Shown: in pieces, positions 49,748 to 59,010 of the stretch
Numbering within the stretch: the first letter of the stretch is position 1
How the letters are laid out: the number at the start of each line of letters is the position of its first letter
Source of the DNA: Suilimivivens sp963638365
Lineage (GTDB): Bacteria; Bacillota; Clostridia; Lachnospirales; Lachnospiraceae
DNA length: 64,000 nucleotides
Assembly (NCBI GenBank): GCA_963638365.1
Contig: CAVHRK010000072.1
Span: 1 to 64,000, forward strand
Direction of reading: 5' to 3'
Made by a program: the position numbers and the translations under genes
Notes under the pieces: generated by a model
What the model saw: the letters and a program-made list of their open reading frames with translations, nothing else
Told to the model about the DNA's origin: nothing
Databases searched by the model: none

Positions 49748-50272
49748 TTATTTTCCTTCATAAGTAATGACAGATGCCACATCGTAGTTTGCAAGCTTCG
49801 CTCTTCCATTTAAACCTGCAAGCTCCATCATAAAGATTACCTTTACAACCTCGCCGCCAAGCTGTTCAATCAGCTTAATTGCAGCCTCAACCGTACCGCC
49901 TGTCGCAATCAGATCATCTACAAGAACGACCTTCTGTCCCGGCTTAATCGAATCCTTGTGCATTTCAATGGTTGCTGTACCATATTCCAGATCATAGGTC
50001 TGTTCAATCGTTTCACAGGGCAGCTTGCCTTTCTTGCGGATCAGCACAAAAGGCTTCCCCATCGCATAGGCAATCGGTGCTCCCAGAATAAATCCACGGG
50101 ACTCCGCACCTGCAATCACATCAAACTCCACACCATCCAGCAGCTTGATCATGGAATCAATCGCAAGCTTAAATCCCTCTGCATCCTGCAGTACGCTCGT
50201 CACATCACGGAAAATAATCCCCGGTTCCGGGAAATCCGGAATACTGCGAACATAATCTTTCAGTTCCTTCAT
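49748..50272 (-). CDS. apt: Adenine phosphoribosyltransferase
   Basis: A 174-residue enzyme that converts adenine and PRPP into AMP and pyrophosphate. Diagnostic parts are YVRSIPDFPEPGIIFRDVTSVLQD at the N-terminus, FDVIAGAESRGFILGAPIAY, RKKGKLP for the flexible loop, and the PRPP-binding motif VVLVDDLIATGGTVEAA at about residues 117-133. The length is typical. GAATGGGAG lies upstream of the ATG. It is transcribed ahead of the NCS2 permease gene, 59 bases away. Confidence 0.95.
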   Translation of the reverse strand: MKELKDYVRSIPDFPEPGIIFRDVTSVLQDAEGFKLAIDSMIKLLDGVEFDVIAGAESRGFILGAPIAYAMGKPFVLIRKKGKLPCETIEQTYDLEYGTATIEMHKDSIKPGQKVVLVDDLIATGGTVEAAIKLIEQLGGEVVKVIFMMELAGLNGRAKLANYDVASVITYEGK

Positions 50273-50440
50273 GTTATAACCACTCCCATTCTTTTTTATT
50301 GCTTATATCATTTGATATACAAATTGCCTCCCCGCAAAAGCAGATCCCGCAATTTAGCACATATATCATTATATTTTCTCTCATGAAAAAAGGCAAGGAG
50401 AAGTTGATTTTTAGATCTTTTAGGGATTGCCATATAGTGA

Positions 50441-51433
50441 TTACTTCCAGTAAAGAGAGACTTTCTTTTCCGCTTCCTGTTCTTCTAATAAACATCTTTC
50501 CTGTAATTCTCTGATTATTTGTTCTTTACTTGCACCTAATTTTCTGCCAAATGAGATAATGGACTTAATTGTGTTTTCACGCTCTTTCTCAACTCCAATC
50601 TCTTCCCCTATCTTTTGACCGATCTCTTTTCCGATCTCCCTCTCATCCCTACGGATCAGCTCAATTTCACGTTCCTCGTCATATTCATAAATGCTCATTT
50701 TGACCACCTCTGCTCTTTGCTTTAACAAAAAATCCTTCAATATATCATGCCGGATACAGTATTCAATTGCAGCCTCCACAGCCTGTTCCAGTGGCATACC
50801 AGCACTATTGTACCGCACCTGCTCCACATACTGGGTATACTGTTTTAATACCGGACACTTTTCCTTCAATTCTTCATTCATCTCGGGATTAATGTTCAGT
50901 ATCGTTACCTTTAATTCCAGTTCCGGATCTTTTGTCGGTACTTCAAACGCCTCCGACAATCTCAAAACCCGTCTCTCTGGTTTACTTTCTATTCCATTAT
51001 AGAATACCACAAAATGCGGTGTTGGTAACTTAATTAATTTGGAACTGTACAATGATTGGTCTTTTACATAGACCTGTAACAGTTCTGCTACATAAAACAA
51101 ATCTCTTAATGGCATATTCAGATTGTAAGTAGACTGGTGTTCATACAGGTTCACTTCATTCATAATCAAAAAGGAAATATCGTTCTGCATTCCCATATAA
51201 ATTGCATTGTCCAACATGTTAAACGTGATCTGTGATGCATCCGCATAGTTTGTTCCATTTAGGGCATTATACAGAGACAACGCATTCTCTGGCTCCCGAA
51301 ACAACATCCGGCTTACCGTATCTTTATAATTTCTCTGTACTTTCGTTTCTCTTGTTGTTACTTCTACCGCTGTTATTGCTGCTTCCTTTACTGCTTCCTT
51401 TGTCTCTGCCTTAGTTACTTTTACCTCTCCCAT
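50441..51433 (-). CDS. Rpn-family recombination-promoting nuclease / YhgA-like PD-(D/E)XK protein
   Basis: A 330-residue protein. After an Ala/Glu/Lys-rich N-terminal extension (~30 residues), it shows the Rpn/transposase_31-like core: YKDTVSRMLFREPENALSLYNALNGTNY, DNAIYMGMQNDISFLIMNEVNLYEHQST (nuclease-type Asp and E-x-Q), LPTPHFVVFYNGIESKPE. The C-terminus is a charged helical repeat (EIGKEIGQKIGEEIGVEKE) and ASKEQIIRELQ. Rpn proteins are PD-(D/E)XK DNases linked to RecA-independent recombination and, in some cases, phage defence. GGAGGAAG precedes the ATG. A 7-base direct repeat lies in its upstream region. Confidence 0.85.
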   Translation of the reverse strand: MGEVKVTKAETKEAVKEAAITAVEVTTRETKVQRNYKDTVSRMLFREPENALSLYNALNGTNYADASQITFNMLDNAIYMGMQNDISFLIMNEVNLYEHQSTYNLNMPLRDLFYVAELLQVYVKDQSLYSSKLIKLPTPHFVVFYNGIESKPERRVLRLSEAFEVPTKDPELELKVTILNINPEMNEELKEKCPVLKQYTQYVEQVRYNSAGMPLEQAVEAAIEYCIRHDILKDFLLKQRAEVVKMSIYEYDEEREIELIRRDEREIGKEIGQKIGEEIGVEKERENTIKSIISFGRKLGASKEQIIRELQERCLLEEQEAEKKVSLYWK

Positions 51434-51474
51434 TTTTCTTCCTCCCTTTGCAGGAAGATAGAAATGAACCAGTC

Positions 51475-51494
51475 AACGTTCCATATAAACGTTC
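51475..51494. promoter_or_regulatory. AACGTTC direct repeat upstream of the Rpn-type gene
   Basis: AACGTTC occurs at 51475-51481 and 51488-51494 (13-base period), followed by the palindrome ACCTAGGT at about 51495-51502. It lies 42 bases upstream of the start codon and may be a control site. The rest of the 51434-51855 gap, A+T-rich, contains no convincing gene, only the polC terminator at its far end. Confidence 0.35.
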
Positions 51495-51776
51495 ACCTAG
51501 GTCACACAAACCGACGTCTGTTTTCCTTCCTCCCGCCTTTTCAATTGTTTAAATGTGATTTAAAAGCATGGATTTCAGAAAACTTCTGTCTTCATAGTCA
51601 GAATAAATATAAAACAATATCCAGAATATTAAGTCACTCTTTTTGTATTGCTTATATCTATAAAATTCCAGAACTTCATCGGCAAAAGATACCGATGACT
51701 TAGATTGGATTAATGAAACATATGCTTTGCAGTGAATATAGCATACGGAATGTTGTATGTCAATCACCAAAATTAT

Positions 51777-51812
51777 AAAAATCCGATAGCATCACAACAC
51801 TACCGGATTTTT
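51777..51812 (-). terminator. Terminator after polC
   Basis: AAAATCCGATAG (51777-51788) pairs with CTACCGGATTTT (51800-51811), one mismatch, followed on the minus strand by TATAATTTT. It lies about 45 bases past the polC stop. Confidence 0.75.
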
Positions 51813-51855
51813 ATTTATGTATTACATATCATAAATTCATAGATGAATCATTCCT

Positions 51856-54800
51856 CTATGATAACGCAAAATCAAACAGACTGATCTGGTTTGATTCCGG
51901 CAGATCCCCGAGGATCCCCAGATCGCTCATCAGATCAATGATGGTCTTTGAAGCCTTCGTACGCATCCGGAAATCATCCTTCGAAAGGAACGGTCCGTCC
52001 TTGGCTGCTTCGACGATTGCATCGGCAGCTTTTTCACCAAGTCCGTCAATACTGCTTAAGGACGGCATGATCTTTCCGTCGAAAATCTGGAAGTTCCGGG
52101 AATGTGCCCGGAAAATATCAATCGGCTCAAACTCAAAGCCTCTGGCATACATTTCCTGCACGATCTTCATATCCTTCATGGTATCCTGTTCCTTCTTACT
52201 TAAAGAATCGCTCCGGCTCTTATAATCCTTCATCACATCCTCCAGGTGCTTCTGCCCCTGACACATAATTTCATAGGAAAACGCCGATGCACGGATGGAA
52301 AAATACGACGCATAATAGGCCTGCGGATAGTTGATCTTACAGTAGGCAATACGCCATGCCATCATAACGTACGCCGCCGCATGCGCCTTCGGGAACATGT
52401 ACTTGATCTTCTTACAGGACGCAATGTACCAGTCCGGTACGCCCTGCGCCGTCATGGCCTCTTCCCACTCCGGCTTCAGTCCCTTTCCCTTACGGACACT
52501 TTCCATAATGGTAAAGGATAACGCACTGTCCACGCCCATACTGATCAGGTAAATCATAATATCATCTCGACAGCAGATACAGTGTGAAATATCCGCAACA
52601 CCATCGAGAATCAACGTCTGTGCATTTCCAAGCCATACGTCCGTTCCATGGCCAAGTCCGGAAATACGGATCAGATCCGATAAGCTCTGCGGCTTTGTGT
52701 CCAGAAGCATCTGAATAACGAAGTCCGTACCAAATTCCGGGATGCCAAGGGATCCCACAGGACAGCCGCCAATCTGATCCGGTGTAATGCCAAGCGCCGA
52801 AGTATTCTGGAACAGGGACATGACCTGCTTATCATCGAGCGGAATCTTCGTCGGGTCAATTCCGGTTAAATCCTGCAGCATACGAATCATCGTCGGATCA
52901 TCGTGTCCGAGAATATCAAGCTTTAACAGGTTGTGGTCAATAGAATGATAATCAAAATGCGTGGTAACAATATCGGTTGTCATATCATTTGCCGGATGCT
53001 GCACCGGTGTAAAGGAATTGATGTCCTCTCCCATCGGCAGTACAATGATACCGCCGGGATGCTGTCCGGTACTACGCCGGATTCCGGTACACCCTAAAAC
53101 AATACGGTTGATTTCGCAGGTCCGCTTCTTCTTGCCACGTTCCTCGTAATAATTCTTCACATAACCGAATGCAGTCTTATCCGCAAGTGTTGCTATCGTT
53201 CCGGCACGGTACGTCTGACCGGCACCAAAAATAACTTCCGTGTACTTATGGGCCTTACTCTGATATTCCCCGGAAAAGTTCAGGTCAATATCCGGCTCCT
53301 TATCTCCCTTAAATCCAAGGAAGGTTTCAAACGGGATATCAAATCCATCCTTCATCAGCGGCTCTCCGCATCTCGGACAGATCTTATCCGGAAGGTCACA
53401 TCCGGAAATACCAGCATTTTCCTTAATTTCCGGTGCATCAAAGTCGTAGTATCGGCACTTCGGGCAGCGGTAATGCGCCGCCAGGGAATTTACTTCCGTA
53501 ATTCCGGCCATAAATGCCACAAGGGAAGATCCTACCGATCCTCGCGAGCCTACCAGATAGCCGTCCTCCACCGACTTCCATACCAGCTTCTGCGCAATGA
53601 TATACATAACGGCAAATCCATTGCTGATGATGGAATGAAGCTCCTTTTCCAGACGATCCTCTACGATTTTGGGCAGTTCATCTCCATATAATTCATGGGC
53701 GCGCCGGTAACAGATCTCTGTCAGCGTCTTGTCACTGTCCGGAATAACCGGCGGACATTTATCCGGGCGAACCGGTGCCATGACATCGATCCGGTCCGCA
53801 ATTTTATTGGTATTGGTAATGACAACCTCTTCGGCCTTGTCACTACCAAGATATTGAAACTCCGCAAGCATCTCCTCGGTCGTCCGCAGATAAAGTGGTG
53901 CCTGGTTGTCCGCATCCTCAAAGCCCTTACCTGCCATGATAATCCGGCGGTAAACTTCATCCTCGGGATCTAAAAAATGCACGTCACACGTTGCCACAAC
54001 CGGCTTTCCATATTCTTCACCCAACTCCACAATCCGCCGGTTGATGTTCATGATATCTTCCATGCTGTTAATGGAAGGAACCCTTTCGGATTCAATCATG
54101 AACGCATTGTTCCCAAGCGGTTGGATTTCCAGATAATCATAGAAATTCACAAGCCTTGCAATCTCTGCTTCCGGCTTATCTTCCAGCAAAGCCCGGTAAA
54201 GCTCTCCTGCTTCACAGGCGCTTCCCAGAATTAAGCCTTCCCGGTGTTTCATCAGGAAGCTTTTCGGCACACGGGGACGTTTGCTGTAATAATCCAGGTG
54301 CGATGCCGAAACGAGCCGGTACAGATTCTCTCTTCCGACATTATTCTCTGCTAAAATGATCGCATGATAAGAAGGAAGACGCTTCACAATCTCCTTACTG
54401 GAAGCTCCCCATTCATTAATCTGCTTTAAATTTTCCACTCCCTGCTCCTTTAAAAGTGGGATCATCTTTACGAAAATCTCTGCCGTTGCACCGGCATCAT
54501 CCACGGCACGATGATGATTTTCAAGGGAAACTCCCATCGTCTTGCAGACTGCATCCAGTGTATGCTTCGCCTGATTCGGGAAAAGCACACGCGCAATTCC
54601 CAGTGTATCTGCATACGTAAAGGTCTTGTTTAGCTGCTGCCGCATCACATTTTCTTTGATAAAGCTCATATCAAAGGACGCATTGTGCGCCACCATAACC
54701 GCATCCCCACAAAACTCCATGAACTGGGGAAGAACCTCTTCAATCACCGGCGCATCCATTACCATACTGTCATTGATGCTGGTAAGCTTTTCAATATGAT

Positions 54801-56451
54801 ACGGAATCGGCACCTGCGGGTTTACAAAGGTTGAAAATTTGTCTGCAATCTCCCCATTGACCACCTTCACGGCTCCGATTTCAATAATCCGGTTGCTTAC
54901 CGGTGAAAATCCCGTGGTTTCAATATCAAATACCACGAAATCATGCGTAAAATCCTGTCCCTGCTCATTCACGACAAGATCCTGCAGATCATCGACCAGA
55001 TAGGCCTCCATGCCGTAAATAATCTTAAAGAAATCCTGTTTATCCGGATTCGGATCTCCGGCTTCCTTCCGCTTTGCCTTCTCCGCTTTCCACAGATCCT
55101 CCCAGACATGATTGGCATCCGGAAAGGCCTGTACCACTCCATGATCCGTAATGGCAATCGCCGGATGGCCCCATTGATATGCCCGTTTTACAATATCCTT
55201 CGCTTCCGAAACGCCATCCATATCACTCATCTTCGTATGGCAGTGAAGCTCTACTCTCTTCCGGACGCTTAAATCCTTTCTGGACGTCGTAAAATCTGCA
55301 ATCTTCTTGATTCCGATTACCGATCCAATCGTCAGCTCCTTATCAAATGCATCAATTGCGGCAATTCCCTTAAGCTTCACAAACGCACCCATCTTAAGGT
55401 CTGCCTTTACCTCTGCTACCTGATCGTTATGCACGAACATCTTAAAGGTCATCGTATCCGTATAATCGGTAATATCAAACATGAGAATGGTCCGTTCATT
55501 CTTGATTTCACGGGAATCCTCACGGATGATTTTTCCCTTTACCGTGACCTCCATCTCTCCCATGATGTCCTCCATGGGCATCACTTCATCCTCAAAGTCA
55601 CGTCCGTAAATGACATCCGGATTATCCGATTTCTTAATGGCTCTGCGGAAGTCGCCGCGGTCCTCTCTTTTTCCAAAGCTGCGCTTTTCGAACGGACGCT
55701 TCTCTCCGGTTCCTTTGCTGACCGTACCCTTTCCCTGTTCTGCCGGATTCTTCGGTGTATTACCGGAGGATGCTGCATTTGTGGATGAGCCTTCGCCTGC
55801 TCCTTCCGCATGTCCTGCACCACCAGCTTCCGGTTCTCCCGCGGCTCCTTCTGTGGCTGCTCCAGCCTTACCGAAGGCCCTCAGTGTGATCTCCCGGATC
55901 TGCCGGGAAATCATGATGTCATCCTCTTCTTTATGGCGTCCTGTTTTCTTTTCTTTATATTCCATCAGGCACTCTGCCTTAAGGCCGCACCGCTCCACAA
56001 TGATCTTCTCTAAGATCCGCAGAAGCTCCTGCGACTTACTTCTGGCTAAAACCGTATCCTCTGCCGTAATCAGGATCTGGTTCTCCGTCGGATAGGAAAT
56101 ATCTGCCGACTTGAAAATGTTGTATTCCACCGGGCTGTATTCCCGCAGTTCGAGCAAAATACTGGACTCGTACTCCCGCATCAGATTTTCCGGCGTATAC
56201 TGCTCCGACAGATGAAAATTCTCATATAACTTAACCGTCACCGGGTGCTTATCAAAAAACTGCCGTTTGATTTCCTTTTCGACCTTATAAATTGTCTCCT
56301 TCGGAATCAGGTAATCACTTACAATGCTCACGCGAACAAAGTCCCTGCTTTTGGTTGCAGAGACTTTACATACGGTGACCTGTTCAAACAGCTCACTGCT
56401 TTTTTTATCCAGATTTAATTTGGGAAACACATCAAAAAATGACTTTTCCAT
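51856..56451 (-). CDS. polC: DNA polymerase III subunit alpha, Gram-positive type PolC
   Basis: The replicative polymerase, 1531 residues from ATG 56451 (AAAGAAG upstream; an upstream in-frame ATG at 56499 overlaps ispG). Order: N-terminal domain (~1-190); an Ala/Gly/Ser-rich linker (~194-270); an OB domain (~284-374); the PHP domain starting at VELHCHTKMSDMDG (~400), interrupted by the DEDD exonuclease (FVVFDIETTGFSPVSNRIIEIG at ~505, HNASFDMSF); then the C-family polymerase core (DIDLNFSG, catalytic Asp pair, ~1057). It is ~80 residues longer than the usual ~1440-1450, mostly because of the linker. It lies 19 bases downstream of ispG, in the classical operon. Confidence 0.97.
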   Translation of the reverse strand: MEKSFFDVFPKLNLDKKSSELFEQVTVCKVSATKSRDFVRVSIVSDYLIPKETIYKVEKEIKRQFFDKHPVTVKLYENFHLSEQYTPENLMREYESSILLELREYSPVEYNIFKSADISYPTENQILITAEDTVLARSKSQELLRILEKIIVERCGLKAECLMEYKEKKTGRHKEEDDIMISRQIREITLRAFGKAGAATEGAAGEPEAGGAGHAEGAGEGSSTNAASSGNTPKNPAEQGKGTVSKGTGEKRPFEKRSFGKREDRGDFRRAIKKSDNPDVIYGRDFEDEVMPMEDIMGEMEVTVKGKIIREDSREIKNERTILMFDITDYTDTMTFKMFVHNDQVAEVKADLKMGAFVKLKGIAAIDAFDKELTIGSVIGIKKIADFTTSRKDLSVRKRVELHCHTKMSDMDGVSEAKDIVKRAYQWGHPAIAITDHGVVQAFPDANHVWEDLWKAEKAKRKEAGDPNPDKQDFFKIIYGMEAYLVDDLQDLVVNEQGQDFTHDFVVFDIETTGFSPVSNRIIEIGAVKVVNGEIADKFSTFVNPQVPIPYHIEKLTSINDSMVMDAPVIEEVLPQFMEFCGDAVMVAHNASFDMSFIKENVMRQQLNKTFTYADTLGIARVLFPNQAKHTLDAVCKTMGVSLENHHRAVDDAGATAEIFVKMIPLLKEQGVENLKQINEWGASSKEIVKRLPSYHAIILAENNVGRENLYRLVSASHLDYYSKRPRVPKSFLMKHREGLILGSACEAGELYRALLEDKPEAEIARLVNFYDYLEIQPLGNNAFMIESERVPSINSMEDIMNINRRIVELGEEYGKPVVATCDVHFLDPEDEVYRRIIMAGKGFEDADNQAPLYLRTTEEMLAEFQYLGSDKAEEVVITNTNKIADRIDVMAPVRPDKCPPVIPDSDKTLTEICYRRAHELYGDELPKIVEDRLEKELHSIISNGFAVMYIIAQKLVWKSVEDGYLVGSRGSVGSSLVAFMAGITEVNSLAAHYRCPKCRYYDFDAPEIKENAGISGCDLPDKICPRCGEPLMKDGFDIPFETFLGFKGDKEPDIDLNFSGEYQSKAHKYTEVIFGAGQTYRAGTIATLADKTAFGYVKNYYEERGKKKRTCEINRIVLGCTGIRRSTGQHPGGIIVLPMGEDINSFTPVQHPANDMTTDIVTTHFDYHSIDHNLLKLDILGHDDPTMIRMLQDLTGIDPTKIPLDDKQVMSLFQNTSALGITPDQIGGCPVGSLGIPEFGTDFVIQMLLDTKPQSLSDLIRISGLGHGTDVWLGNAQTLILDGVADISHCICCRDDIMIYLISMGVDSALSFTIMESVRKGKGLKPEWEEAMTAQGVPDWYIASCKKIKYMFPKAHAAAYVMMAWRIAYCKINYPQAYYASYFSIRASAFSYEIMCQGQKHLEDVMKDYKSRSDSLSKKEQDTMKDMKIVQEMYARGFEFEPIDIFRAHSRNFQIFDGKIMPSLSSIDGLGEKAADAIVEAAKDGPFLSKDDFRMRTKASKTIIDLMSDLGILGDLPESNQISLFDFALS

Positions 56452-56470
56452 ACACGTTCTTCTTTCTAAA

Positions 56471-57529
56471 CTACGATTCCCAATGCTCCAGTTCCTCACG
56501 AAGTACTGCTAAAAGCTGATCCTCCGGAACCTTACGGATAATCTCGCCCTTTTTAATCAGAAGTCCTTCGTTAATACCGCCTGCAATGCCAAGGTCTGCT
56601 TCCTTCGCTTCTCCCGGTCCGTTTACGGCACATCCCATAACGGCTACCTTAATATCCAGGGGGAATTCTGCCACCATCGTTTCTACCTGATTAGCAAGAC
56701 CGATGAGGTCAATCTTCGTTCTTCCACAGGTCGGACAGGAAACAACTTCAATGCCGCCTTTCCGAAGTCCCAGCGTTCTTAAGATAATCTTCGCTGACTT
56801 GATCTCTTCCACCGGATCTCCGGTAAGGGATACGCGGATCGTATCACCGATTCCCTGATGCAGAATCAGTCCCAGTCCGATCGAAGACTTGATGTTTCCA
56901 CTGATGATCGTTCCCGCCTCGGTAATTCCTACATGAAGCGGATAATCGGTCTTCTGTGAAAGAATTTCATGTGCCTTGACACACATCAGCACATCCGAGG
57001 ATTTGATGCTGATAACCATGTTTTCATAGCCTTCCTCTTCAATCATATGTACCTTGTCAAGAGCACTCTCCACGATTCCTTCTGCCGTAACACCATGATA
57101 CTTTTCCACAAGCTCCCTCTCTAAGGAACCGGAATTTACACCAACACGGATCGGAATGTTGTGCTCCTTCGCAACCGCCACAACGGCACTTAACTTCTCA
57201 CGTCCTCCGATGTTTCCGGGATTGATCCGGATCTTATCTGCTCCGTTTTCAATCGCCGCAATCGCCATCTTATAATCAAAATGAATATCTGCAACAAGCG
57301 GAATATGGATCTGCTTTTTAATTTCTTTGATTGCCTGCGCTGCCTCTAACGTCGGTACCGTGCAGCGGATGATTTCACACCCTGCCTTCTCAAGGCGCAG
57401 GATCTGTGCCACAGTAGCTTCCACATCCTCTGTTCTGGTATTGGTCATGGACTGGATCAGGATGGGATTGCCCCCTCCGATCACCCGGTCACCAATATGA
57501 ATTACTCTTGTATGTTCACGATCCGCCAT
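56471..57529 (-). CDS. ispG: 4-hydroxy-3-methylbut-2-en-1-yl diphosphate synthase
   Basis: A 352-residue enzyme of the MEP isoprenoid pathway, converting MEcPP to HMBPP with a [4Fe-4S] cluster. The N-terminal TIM-barrel half has GGGNPILIQSMTNTRTEDV; the C-terminal cluster half has VSCPTCGRTKID and VMGCAVNGPGEAKEAD, supplying the three cysteines. CAGGAGG precedes the ATG. It is followed by polC after 19 bases. Upstream lies a Ser/Thr kinase gene instead of rseP; a 140-base leader containing the GCGAAGC elements separates them. Confidence 0.97.
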   Translation of the reverse strand: MADREHTRVIHIGDRVIGGGNPILIQSMTNTRTEDVEATVAQILRLEKAGCEIIRCTVPTLEAAQAIKEIKKQIHIPLVADIHFDYKMAIAAIENGADKIRINPGNIGGREKLSAVVAVAKEHNIPIRVGVNSGSLERELVEKYHGVTAEGIVESALDKVHMIEEEGYENMVISIKSSDVLMCVKAHEILSQKTDYPLHVGITEAGTIISGNIKSSIGLGLILHQGIGDTIRVSLTGDPVEEIKSAKIILRTLGLRKGGIEVVSCPTCGRTKIDLIGLANQVETMVAEFPLDIKVAVMGCAVNGPGEAKEADLGIAGGINEGLLIKKGEIIRKVPEDQLLAVLREELEHWES

Positions 57530-57558
57530 CCTAAATCCTCCTGAATCTTATATTTGTA

Positions 57559-57620
57559 TGCCTGCTTCGCAGCCGCTTCTTTACTTTCAATTTCTGGCTC
57601 ATATGCCCGTGCTTCGCACT
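57559..57620 (-). repeat. GCGAAGC-hairpin leader elements upstream of ispG, copy 2
   Basis: The plus-strand segment 57598-57620 is the complement of the element at 1754-1776 (22 of 23 matches). A related GCTGCGAAGCAG-type hairpin lies at about 57561-57572. Both are in the ispG leader, 68 and 30 bases upstream of its start. A promoter candidate (TTGCTG and TAAAAT, 16 bases apart on the minus strand) lies at about 57632-57659. Confidence 0.5.
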
Positions 57621-57670
57621 CCCTGTCTGCTTATTTTATATATTACCCCACATACAGCAAAAACGCAAAT

Positions 57671-58990
57671 TTAATCCTCTGCTTTGATCCGGATGATGCG
57701 GCTCCCGAAAACCTCCCCTTTTTCATCAGTGGCAATGATCTGTAACGACACCTGCTGCCGCGGCATCCTCTCCATGGGAATTTCGAGACGGACCTTATCA
57801 CCGACAGGGAGCACCGTTCCTTCTTTCACTAAAAGCAGCCGGTCATTTTCATCCTTCATATCCACCCAGAAGGTTTCCTTCCCGGCCGCAAAGCTGTTCT
57901 GTACCCCTGTCTGCTGCCACAGGCTGAATGCCAGCCCGCCCAGCAGAAGTCCGATTCCCAGACTCCACAAGCCGATTCCCCTCTTTGCGGTAAGCCATAC
58001 CTCCTTTTCCTGACGAATCAGGCTCCCCTTCCGTTTGCCAAGCCGGAAGAACAGAAAATAAAGAAACGTTCCGATTGTCAGACAAAGAAGCGGTTTTCGT
58101 AAGAAAGGATCCGGGAAGCTGGAACTTGGAATTCCATTCAAGAGTGGCAGAATCACAAGCAGGACTCCCATGGTAAAGGGAAGCGTCACCAGCAGACACC
58201 GACAGAGGTATAACCATTTCCATTTACTTTTTATGGTCCGGCAGTCCTCCATTGCCTTTTGTACCTCCTGTACGGATGCATAACGTTCCTTCGTATTTTC
58301 TCTGGTACATTTCCTCACCATGTACTCTAAACCAACCGGTATCCTCCTGTCATACTGTCGTACCGGTCTTCGTTCATAAGGTGGTTTCAAAGGATTGACT
58401 CCGGTCAAAAGCTCATGTGACACCGCCCCAAAGCTGAAAATATCACACGCCACATCCGCATGGATTCCATTCCACAGTTCCGGTGCACTGTATCCCGGTG
58501 TTCCTACACTAACACGGTCCTCACTCTGATTATGACACCGGAAAAACGCACCACCCAGATCAATGAGCTTCAGATGCCCGTCCTCCTGAATGATAAGGTT
58601 TTCAGGCTTCAGATCCCGGTAAACCACCGCCGGATGCTGTTCATGGAGATACCCCAGAATATCCAGAATCTCTGCCATCCAGGATACTGCCTGCGTAAGC
58701 TCCGGTTTTCCCTGCTGTTCCAGATACTCCTTCAATGTAACTCCCTCCACATATTCCATCACCAGAAACCCATGCGCATCTTCCTCAAAATAATCATAAA
58801 TGTCCGGCAGGCCCGGATGCTTCAATGCCTTTAACAGCTCCATTTCCCTGCGGATCTCCCTGATCTGTTCCATTTTCTTAATTGCAACCAAACGGTTTAA
58901 ATGCAGATCCCTCGCAAGCATCACAATCCCCGATGCCCCCTCTCCGATCTTCCGGATCTGCTCATACTGATTGTTCCAGATTTTTCTCAT
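57671..58990 (-). CDS. Hanks-type Ser/Thr protein kinase without PASTA domains
   Basis: A 439-residue kinase starting at ATG 58990 (AAAGGAGAGG upstream). The catalytic domain occupies residues ~10-260: glycine loop IGEGASGIVMLA, VAIKK lysine, YRDLKPENL catalytic loop (Y replaces the first His of HRD), and DLG in place of DFG. Three hydrophobic segments follow between ~270 and 370, then an extracellular or periplasmic-side tail of ~75 residues with beta pattern (WVDMKDENDRLLLVKEGTVLP). There are no PASTA repeats, unlike PrkC, so it does not sense muropeptides that way. It lies 20 bases downstream of the PP2C gene. Confidence 0.88.
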   Translation of the reverse strand: MRKIWNNQYEQIRKIGEGASGIVMLARDLHLNRLVAIKKMEQIREIRREMELLKALKHPGLPDIYDYFEEDAHGFLVMEYVEGVTLKEYLEQQGKPELTQAVSWMAEILDILGYLHEQHPAVVYRDLKPENLIIQEDGHLKLIDLGGAFFRCHNQSEDRVSVGTPGYSAPELWNGIHADVACDIFSFGAVSHELLTGVNPLKPPYERRPVRQYDRRIPVGLEYMVRKCTRENTKERYASVQEVQKAMEDCRTIKSKWKWLYLCRCLLVTLPFTMGVLLVILPLLNGIPSSSFPDPFLRKPLLCLTIGTFLYFLFFRLGKRKGSLIRQEKEVWLTAKRGIGLWSLGIGLLLGGLAFSLWQQTGVQNSFAAGKETFWVDMKDENDRLLLVKEGTVLPVGDKVRLEIPMERMPRQQVSLQIIATDEKGEVFGSRIIRIKAED

Positions 58991-59010
58991 TGGCACCTCT
59001 CCTTTCCCTT

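Noticed and set aside
51549..51770. A 73-codon minus-strand frame in the Rpn/polC gap
   Set aside because: No ribosome site or recognisable product, and strong A+T composition; treated as non-coding.
53248..56095. Several long plus-strand frames opposite polC
   Set aside because: They are shadows of the highly conserved polC coding strand and have no independent ribosome sites or domains.
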